NCBI GenBank assembly: GCA_020434465.1
Contig: JAGRAS010000146.1
Location: forward strand, 1-5,188
DNA length: 5,188 bases
Origin: Bdellovibrionales bacterium
Lineage (GTDB): Bacteria; Bdellovibrionota; UBA2361; JAGRAS01
Reading direction: 5' to 3'
The notes under the pieces are model-generated. The model was not told the origin of the DNA. It made no database searches and was given only the letters and a program-made list of their open reading frames with translations. Position 1 is the first letter of the stretch, and each line of letters starts with the position of its first letter. This document shows, one piece after another, positions 1-4,142 of the stretch. A program made the translations under genes and the position numbers.

Positions 1-275
1 CGTTTAGTCTCAATTGAACAGTCAGCACTTCCAAAATAAGGAATTACTCCACATCCGTTATTTTCAAAGCCTTTCATCTTTACTAGCGCGCCGCTTGCAC
101 CAAGAGACTCTTTAGACATTGGAAATGCCCAAAGTTCAACTTCATTTTGCATGCTCGCGGGAGATTCGATTTTCTCTAATTTAAATTGAAAAACTGATTC
201 ATAAAATTTCTTTGCTCTTTCCATGTCTTTTACGTAAATTTCTATCCATCTAAAGGGATTTTCTTGTGTGTTCAT
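1..275 (-). CDS. VOC (glyoxalase/dioxygenase-fold) family protein, 3' part cut by window edge
   Basis: The frame is open from an ATG at 275 down to the window edge, giving the first 91 residues; the C-terminus lies outside. It begins MNTQENPFRWIEIYVKDMER, followed by AKKFYESVF. That is the usual opening of vicinal-oxygen-chelate proteins: a beta strand, a D-hx-RA-hx-FY helix, then strands. A later GALVKMKGF segment and GVIPYF strand match the second half of one VOC module. The position where many metal-dependent members carry His in the first strand is Trp-Ile-Glu here, so catalysis cannot be assumed; this subfamily is often annotated only as 'VOC family protein'. The start is supported by a GGAGA Shine-Dalgarno (281-285 on the complement) five bases upstream. 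The gene diverges from the one at 557. The fold is a confident call; the substrate is unknown. Confidence 0.85.
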   Translation of the reverse strand, partial: MNTQENPFRWIEIYVKDMERAKKFYESVFQFKLEKIESPASMQNEVELWAFPMSKESLGASGALVKMKGFENNGCGVIPYFGSADCSIETK

Positions 276-280
276 AAATT

Positions 281-285
281 TCTCC
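281..285 (-). promoter_or_regulatory. Shine-Dalgarno site of the VOC gene
   Basis: The complement reads GGAGA followed by AATTT and then ATG at 275. Spacing is five bases, a near-ideal site that fixes the start of the minus-strand gene. Confidence 0.7.
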
Positions 286-437
286 AAAATGAATTTCAGG
301 TCTATTTTCAACTAATAATTTTGAAAGCAAAATGGCTTTGATGTGGATTTAAATAAAAAAGCTAAATTTTAACATAATTGATATTACTTAAAATCTTTAA
401 TTATTAGTAAGTTACAAAAGATTAATAGTTAACACAC

Positions 438-483
438 TCAAACTTTGTTTGAACTAAAGAGCTTTTGACTTTAGTAAACTTTG
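438..483. promoter_or_regulatory. Dyad-rich intergenic segment, possible operator between divergent genes
   Basis: Two inverted repeats sit side by side. TCAAAC-TTT-GTTTGA (438-452) is perfect with a 3-base centre. ACTAAAG / CTTTAGT (453-459 and 469-475) has 7-base arms and a 9-base loop. The octamer AAACTTTG also occurs twice in direct orientation (440-447 and 476-483), bracketing both dyads. The location between divergent genes at 275 and 557 fits a regulator binding site. The region is AT-rich, so chance is a real alternative. I could not assign a convincing -35/-10 pair to either flanking gene. Confidence 0.3.
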
Positions 484-547
484 CATAGGAACGACAAAAA
501 ATAAGTGAATGTTCTTAAATTTAATTGAATATCAATATTTAATATAA

Positions 548-552
548 AGGGA
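548..552 (+). promoter_or_regulatory. Shine-Dalgarno site deciding the ATG 557 start
   Basis: AGGGA (within AAAGGGAA) ends four bases before ATG 557. It ends only one base before the overlapping upstream GTG at 554, too close for normal initiation. Confidence 0.6.
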
Positions 553-556
553 AGTG

Positions 557-1063
557 ATGAGAAAAGTTAAATTTTTAGGTGTCTCAATCTTTGTGGTTGT
601 TTCTTTATTTATAAGTTATAACCAGGCTGAAGCTGGTAAGAAAAGTAGTTCATTTAAAGTGTGCCAAACAGAGGATGAAACCTTAATTGTTCGTAAAAAA
701 TGTAAAGGTAGAGCTGGTGAAACTGAACTAGACTTAGAATCACTAATTGGTGAAGACGGAGAAGATGGAAGTGATGGTGAAAACGGTGCAACCAATGCTG
801 TGATAAGAACAGTTGAGCAAGTTTCTAATGCTACACAGCTAAACTTATCTTCACCATGTAACGAAGGTGAAGTGGCTGTAGGGGGAGGTTTTGCTACATA
901 TGGAGGAACTACTGCATTTGCCGCATTAAGTGAGCCTTTATCAGAGGGTTCGACTCCTGAGGTTGGCGATGAGTTTGTGCCTGATGAATGGAGAGTTTTT
1001 TTTAGAAATCCTGACAGTCAAAATATAACTTTTAAAGTTTATACGATCTGCGTATCTCCGTAG
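557..1063 (+). CDS. Secreted protein with short acidic collagen-like Gly-X-Y tract
   Basis: A 168-residue exported protein. Residues 1-26 form a Sec signal peptide: basic MRKVK, hydrophobic core 6-21, cleavage likely after AEA (24-26). Mature residues 34-60 contain a Cys36...RKKC49 segment followed by GETEL. This resembles the short 'KKC-KGE-L' module that precedes Gly-X-Y repeats in many bacterial collagen-like proteins. Residues 65-77 are a glycine-every-third tract (G65, 68, 71, 74, 77) with almost only Glu/Asp/Ser/Asn between. Residues 80-168 form a beta-rich C-terminal domain with GEVAVGGGF (104-112), a WRVFFRN strand (145-151) and YTIC (162-165). C101 and C165 could form a disulfide. 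A GTG at 554 is in frame, but AGGGA (548-552) is only one base from it and four bases from ATG 557, so the ATG is chosen. Function is unknown; an envelope or extracellular structural role is inferred. Confidence 0.8.
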   Translation: MRKVKFLGVSIFVVVSLFISYNQAEAGKKSSSFKVCQTEDETLIVRKKCKGRAGETELDLESLIGEDGEDGSDGENGATNAVIRTVEQVSNATQLNLSSPCNEGEVAVGGGFATYGGTTAFAALSEPLSEGSTPEVGDEFVPDEWRVFFRNPDSQNITFKVYTICVSP

Positions 1064-1082
1064 GCGCGATTGAAAATATGTG

Positions 1083-1110
1083 GTCTTCGGCCTGAGTCTA
1101 GGTCGAAGAC
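1083..1110 (+). terminator. Hairpin between convergent genes, terminator-like
   Basis: GTCTTCGGCCT (1083-1093) and AGGTCGAAGAC (1100-1110) form an 11-bp stem around a 6-base loop, GAGTCT. A further TGT/ACA pairing is possible across one bulged G. It lies 19 bases after the stop of the plus gene and 12 bases beyond the stop of the minus glycosyltransferase, where a shared terminator is expected. The one imperfect pair is G-U in the plus transcript and C-A in the minus transcript, so it is stronger for the plus gene. No real U-tract follows on either strand, so intrinsic termination is not certain; it may instead stabilise 3' ends. Confidence 0.5.
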
Positions 1111-1122
1111 ACAATACTTACA

Positions 1123-2046
1123 TTATAAATGAATTTTAACTTCTCTTGAACCGACTAGGGTTTTTACAAAGTCGCTAATCTTATTTTGATCCATCATTGC
1201 TTTTAATTCAGGCCTTCTATCTAGAATGGAGGCATCTTCATTCATTGTTAAATCATATAATTCTTGACCCCATTTATTTAAAAAAACTTTTCTAAAATGA
1301 CTTTCTCTAAGTGCCTGTCGGTTTTTTTCACTTTCGGATTCATAAGTGGATTTGCCTCCAAAGTGAAGCATGAATGAACTTGCTGCATAAGCTATAGAAC
1401 AGTCTGCAAGATAACATCTAAGACAATAATCAAAGTCTTCGCCTCCTCCTTGCCCGTATTCTTCATCGAATTTTCCAACAACTTTTAAAACGAAACTTGG
1501 TATTTTAACGCAGAAAAATGGCACGTGTAACACAGGAAATAAGCCTTTTACAGCAATTTGATGTGCTTCAACTATTGCATTTAAATGTGCAGATTTACCC
1601 ATGTAGTGATTGAGTGAAAAAGGAGGAGGCGCGCAATGAAGAGCAGTTACAATAGAGTTTTTTCTTACATTAGAAACGCTTGCAACATACTCAACTTCGC
1701 GATTGCAAAGTGGAGTGCAAACAATATTGCTTGGACATGCTTTAAGTATCTCGTACCAATTTTTTGTAAAAATTACATCGTTATTTAGAAAATATAAATC
1801 AGAATTACTGACAAGTGCTTGATCAATTGATTGATTAGCGTTAGCAGAAAAGCCAAGCGGGACTTTATTAACTATAAGTTCAATTTTTTCTTTATGTGGA
1901 AGATTAGATTGCTTTATTGATCCATCGTTATCAATTAGAATAAATTTTGAGTTGTCCTCAAGATTTGTTTCTTTGAAAAAAGATTCAATTGCCAATTCCG
2001 TATATTCAAGTGAATCTTTTGTCGATACCATTGCAAAAATGGTCAT
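1123..2046 (-). CDS. GT2-family glycosyltransferase (GT-A fold)
   Basis: A 307-residue protein with no visible signal peptide or transmembrane helix, so probably a cytosolic or peripheral enzyme moving a sugar from a nucleotide-sugar donor onto a glycan, lipid or protein acceptor. GT-A/GT2 signs in order: N-terminal strand MTIFAMVSTKD; helix 15-26; strand FILIDND with DND at 39-41; PLGFSANANQSI (63-74), the common 'G-x-a-x-a-x-N' nucleotide-sugar helix; YFLNNDVIF (85-93), whose NND replaces the DxD metal site as in many GT2 proteins; GGGEDFDYCLR (200-210), the conserved E-D-x-D segment with the likely catalytic acid; and LHFGGKST (227-234), with H228 in the C-terminal His position. A TTG at 2061 would add five residues, but AAAGGA (2053-2058 on the complement) lies six bases before ATG 2046 and inside the longer version. 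Donor and acceptor cannot be read from the sequence. The gene is monocistronic by layout. Confidence 0.85.
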   Translation of the reverse strand: MTIFAMVSTKDSLEYTELAIESFFKETNLEDNSKFILIDNDGSIKQSNLPHKEKIELIVNKVPLGFSANANQSIDQALVSNSDLYFLNNDVIFTKNWYEILKACPSNIVCTPLCNREVEYVASVSNVRKNSIVTALHCAPPPFSLNHYMGKSAHLNAIVEAHQIAVKGLFPVLHVPFFCVKIPSFVLKVVGKFDEEYGQGGGEDFDYCLRCYLADCSIAYAASSFMLHFGGKSTYESESEKNRQALRESHFRKVFLNKWGQELYDLTMNEDASILDRRPELKAMMDQNKISDFVKTLVGSREVKIHL

Positions 2047-2052
2047 AGAAAA

Positions 2053-2058
2053 TCCTTT
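2053..2058 (-). promoter_or_regulatory. Shine-Dalgarno site deciding the ATG 2046 start of the glycosyltransferase
   Basis: The complement reads AAAGGA, then six bases, then ATG 2046. The alternative TTG at 2061 directly abuts this site and has no comparable purine run at the right distance. Confidence 0.65.
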
Positions 2059-2109
2059 CAAAATACTTTGGTCTTATCCTAAGCTTATTATTTACTTTAA
2101 ATAAAGGGA

Positions 2110-2125
2110 AAAGGACACCCAAAAA
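2110..2125 (+). repeat. GGACACCC repeat, outer left copy
   Basis: AAAGGACACCCAAAAA, identical over 16 bases to the copy exactly 50 bases to the right (2160-2175) and in the same orientation. Confidence 0.75.
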
Positions 2126-2134
2126 TGGAAGAGG

Positions 2135-2163
2135 GAATCAAAGAATCAAAGGAAGAATCAAAG
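2135..2163 (+). repeat. Three short direct repeats of GAATCAAAG
   Basis: GAATCAAAG occurs at 2135-2143, 2143-2151 and 2155-2163. The first two share a G. The third runs directly into the GGACACCC repeat, and the second is followed by GAA rather than GACACCC. They read as partial copies of a longer unit, GAATCAAAGGACACCC. The surrounding top strand is strongly purine-rich with very few T residues. Confidence 0.6.
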
Positions 2164-2176
2164 GACACCCAAAAAA
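2160..2176 (+). repeat. GGACACCC repeat, inner left copy (inverted-repeat arm)
   Basis: AAAGGACACCCAAAAAA, an exact 17-base inverted match to 3325-3341. It lies about 100 bases beyond the transposase stop codon. Confidence 0.8.
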
Positions 2177-2193
2177 GTTTAACAATATGAGTT

Positions 2194-2213
2194 GAACTAA
2201 CCAAAGAACTAAC
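2194..2213 (+). repeat. Direct repeat GAACTAAC with 12-base period
   Basis: GAACTAAC at 2194-2201 and again at 2206-2213, separated by CAAA. It sits just inside the left inverted repeat, downstream of the transposase gene, where subterminal binding sites could lie. It is too short to exclude chance. Confidence 0.4.
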
Positions 2214-2279
2214 TGCCCTTTAAAAACTGGCTAATATCTAATTATGTTTTTTTAAAATTATGATGCTTTTCTATATCGA

Positions 2280-3224
2280 CTAACAAAACATTTCTTGAGA
2301 AAAGGAAAATCCCTTAACCCATTTTTTATCGTGAATCTCAGCATAAGCTTTCATATTTTCGTATTGAGATGATATTCGTGAGTAGCATTTTCCAATCTGC
2401 TCTGTGGTGTGAAGCCACTTGTCAGTTTGCAGACCTATTCGTTCTAAAATAGGAGCAATTTTATTTGGTATCTTACCTCTTTTTCCTTTTTTTAACTCCC
2501 TTCCTGTTACGTCAAGTATCTCAAGATATTCCTTAAGAGTCATATTAAGAAATCCTTTTCTTGATTTTGTATCTGATATCGGTGCGCACCAAAGTGAGCC
2601 TTCTGAAATTCCTTTTTTATATGCTTTGATACGTTCATATGCCGTTGTGTATTCACTATCTTCTGGAGTTTTTGTTTTCTGTGCTCTTATAGGATTGAGA
2701 TCGATATAAACAGCACATCCCAATAAAGCTGCCTGACCCACTATCCTTACAGATTTAAAACGTCCCTCCCAAAATCTGCCTTTACACTTATCTTCCTTAT
2801 TTGCCATGCGAGCAATGTACTCATTAAAGCTCTTCATAAACCAACTAAGCGAACATAAACGGCTTCTAAGCTCAGTAATTCTATTTTTATCCTTTAACGC
2901 AACTTCTAGCGGAATTTTCACACGCGGCGGGTAAAGCTTTTGCCACCGCTTTAAAACTTCTTCGTCTGATAGCTTAGCAAGAAGATCCGGTCTCTTGCGG
3001 AGAAGTTTGTGAATATGATTATCCATAAGTGCCGCTGCTAGAACTTCTATTGTAAATATTTTTACAAGAAAAATAAGTCTTTTTCTAATCCAGATCTTGC
3101 GGTGATCAAAGTTTTTACCACTATATTTATCATCTCCATAAAGATATGCGCGTCTGACACATCTTGAAATACAATGGTAAGAGGACTCTTCTTCAATTTC
3201 GATCTCTGAACGAGGAATGGTCAT
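2280..3224 (-). CDS. IS200-like Y1 HUH transposase, REP-associated tyrosine transposase type
   Basis: A 314-residue single-strand DNA transposase of the Y1_Tnp superfamily, in the large subgroup that starts with YHCISRCVRRAYL. Seen in order: YHCISRCVRRAYLYG (16-30), a first strand with the characteristic Arg/Cys pattern; ALMDNHIH (65-72), with H70-I71-H72 as the metal-binding HUH motif; and SWFMKSFNEYIARMANKED (127-145) with Y136 as the best candidate nucleophile. Then come CKGRFWEGRFKS (147-158) and YIDLNPIRA (173-181), both diagnostic of this family. A C-terminal region follows with the TGRELKKGKRG and IAPILERIGL segments and a final KKWVKG usual for full-length members. All key residues are present and there is no frameshift, so the enzyme may be active. 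A TGA stop immediately precedes ATG 3224, fixing the start; the ribosome site is weak. Either transposition of its own element or mobilisation of dispersed repeats is possible. Confidence 0.9.
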   Translation of the reverse strand: MTIPRSEIEIEEESSYHCISRCVRRAYLYGDDKYSGKNFDHRKIWIRKRLIFLVKIFTIEVLAAALMDNHIHKLLRKRPDLLAKLSDEEVLKRWQKLYPPRVKIPLEVALKDKNRITELRSRLCSLSWFMKSFNEYIARMANKEDKCKGRFWEGRFKSVRIVGQAALLGCAVYIDLNPIRAQKTKTPEDSEYTTAYERIKAYKKGISEGSLWCAPISDTKSRKGFLNMTLKEYLEILDVTGRELKKGKRGKIPNKIAPILERIGLQTDKWLHTTEQIGKCYSRISSQYENMKAYAEIHDKKWVKGFSFSQEMFC

Positions 3225-3262
3225 TCACTTTAAACTCATAATAATGCTAATAGAAAATATCT

Positions 3263-3278
3263 AGGAGATATCACTCCT
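3263..3278 (-). other. Small hairpin in the transposase leader
   Basis: The top strand reads AGGAG-ATATCA-CTCCT, a 5-bp stem with a 6-base loop, followed on the plus strand by a run of T (to 3282). On the transposase (minus) strand it lies about 40 bases before the start codon and 47 bases inside the right inverted repeat. It could be a subterminal recognition hairpin or a leader structure. With a stem of only five pairs it remains tentative. Confidence 0.3.
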
Positions 3279-3323
3279 TTTTAGTATCGATTGAAAAAAC
3301 TGAAAGTTGCGAGCTTAATGTGA

Positions 3324-3341
3324 TTTTTTTGGGTGTCCTTT
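3324..3341 (-). repeat. GGACACCC repeat, right copy (inverted-repeat arm)
   Basis: The complement reads AAAGGACACCCAAAAAAA. It matches the inner left copy over 17 bases in inverted orientation and lies 100 bases upstream of the transposase start codon. Confidence 0.8.
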
Positions 3342-3379
3342 ACTAATTGGCAATATTATCTAGCTGATATAAACTTTTT

Positions 3380-3408
3380 TCGACAACTTATATTGCTAAT
3401 AGTATATT
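3380..3408 (+). promoter_or_regulatory. Sigma70-type promoter of the plus-strand methyltransferase
   Basis: TCGACA (3380-3385) and TATATT (3403-3408) each match the -35 and -10 consensus at five of six positions with an exact 17-base spacer. Transcription would start near 3415, giving a leader of about 28 bases before ATG 3443. The promoter lies wholly outside the right repeat of the mobile element, so the gene does not depend on the element for expression. Confidence 0.5.
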
Positions 3409-3442
3409 GATCTTTGTTCTTATTAATTTTAAATTTGCTTAA

Positions 3443-4138
3443 ATGAAACTATATCAGTACGCAGAAAAATTAGATGTCGCCAAGTATCAAGAAATACAGG
3501 TGGATCGTAGTGAATCAAAATTTTCTTATTGTAGAGTATCTATTTTAGATGCCTTTATTATTAGAACTATCTTATTTAACAACGGCTTCTCCAATGGCCC
3601 ATTTATTTGTATGGGTACGAGAAATGGTCGTGAGATGGATTTATTTAGAATAGCTCTTTACCATCCCTTGCTTTCAAAACTCATTTATTTGTTTGAAACT
3701 AGAAAATATGGATTTTCATCTTTATTTCCTTGGATTGAATCTTGGAAGAGATCTGATCTTGAAGAAATTTCTAGTCAGGGAGTTTATGGAGTTGAGCTTA
3801 ACCCTGCTGCAGATCGTAAAGACACTTTAATAAGCAGCTTCGATGACCTGCCTGATTATTTTACAAATAAATTTGAAGTAGTTTATTCAAACTCATTCGA
3901 TCATTCTTTAGATCCAGAAAAGACAGCGATGGAGTGGCAAAGAATTGTAAGGCCAGGGGGTTTTATAATTTTACATTTTTTCGAAGGTGAGGTGCCAACA
4001 TATAGTGACCCTATTGGGGATATACGCAGGAGCGATCTCACTGCTTTATTTAAAGGAGAGGTAATTCACCACAGCAAATGTGGTAATTTTGATCCTACAG
4101 GCACAAGCACTGGTTTAATTATTAAAACTGAACAGTAA
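3443..4138 (+). CDS. Class I SAM-dependent methyltransferase-like protein (Methyltransf_11 type)
   Basis: A 231-residue soluble protein. Its Rossmann-type methyltransferase signs are FICMGTRNGREMDLFR (54-69), a motif I variant with GTRNG in place of the usual GxGxG; GVYGVELNP (113-121), with E118 as the likely acidic ribose-binding residue; FEVVYSNSFDHSLDPEKTAMEW (144-165), the motif IV strand; and RIVRPGGFIILHF (167-179), the motif V/VI turn. The NSFDHSLDP segment is typical of a small family often found among polysaccharide, O-antigen and glycosylation genes, so a sugar or glycan methyl acceptor is plausible but inferred. TAA sits immediately before ATG 3443, so the start is fixed. No Shine-Dalgarno is visible; the leader reads TTTGCTTAA. 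The stop is four bases from the stop of the convergent gene at 4143. The altered glycine loop leaves some doubt about SAM binding. Confidence 0.75.
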   Translation: MKLYQYAEKLDVAKYQEIQVDRSESKFSYCRVSILDAFIIRTILFNNGFSNGPFICMGTRNGREMDLFRIALYHPLLSKLIYLFETRKYGFSSLFPWIESWKRSDLEEISSQGVYGVELNPAADRKDTLISSFDDLPDYFTNKFEVVYSNSFDHSLDPEKTAMEWQRIVRPGGFIILHFFEGEVPTYSDPIGDIRRSDLTALFKGEVIHHSKCGNFDPTGTSTGLIIKTEQ

Positions 4139-4142
4139 TAAT

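Larger units (their letters stand above)
2160..3341 (-). mobile_element. IS200-like / RAYT-type element bounded by inverted GGACACCC repeats
   Basis: A single HUH transposase gene is enclosed by AAAGGACACCCAAAAAA at 2160-2176 and its exact 17-base reverse complement at 3325-3341. The A-rich side of each repeat points inward. No target-site duplication is evident next to the repeats, which agrees with the Y1 transposase mechanism but does not prove it. A second left-end copy at 2110-2125 means the left boundary could be 50 bases further out. The repeat may be a recognition sequence inherited with the gene rather than the exact transposon tip. The element interrupts no recognisable gene: it lies between the 5' end of the glycosyltransferase and the promoter of the plus-strand methyltransferase. 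Confidence 0.65.

Noticed and set aside
2110..2176. CRISPR-like array
   Set aside because: Two 16-base identical repeats 50 bases apart, with internal short direct repeats and no spacers of regular length or cas genes; the third copy is inverted on the far side of a transposase.
2125..2190. A 21-codon reading frame (MEEGIKESKEESKDTQKSLTI) with AAGGA nine bases upstream
   Set aside because: It is made almost wholly of the purine-rich repeat ladder at the transposon end, so its charged Lys/Glu/Ser composition follows from the repeats. No independent sign of coding.
2240..2265. Possible terminator of the transposase gene (T7/A4 tract with AATTATG on both sides)
   Set aside because: The AATTATG copies are in direct, not inverted, orientation and no GC-containing stem precedes the T-run on the minus strand.
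2419..2709. A 96-codon plus-strand open frame inside the transposase gene
   Set aside because: It lies antisense to strongly conserved transposase sequence, has no ribosome site, and its hydrophobic composition is what the complement of this gene would give.
3263..3283. Plus-strand intrinsic terminator (AGGAG/CTCCT hairpin followed by T-run)
   Set aside because: There is no plus-strand gene upstream for it to end, and a 5-bp stem is too short; recorded instead as a possible leader or element-end hairpin.
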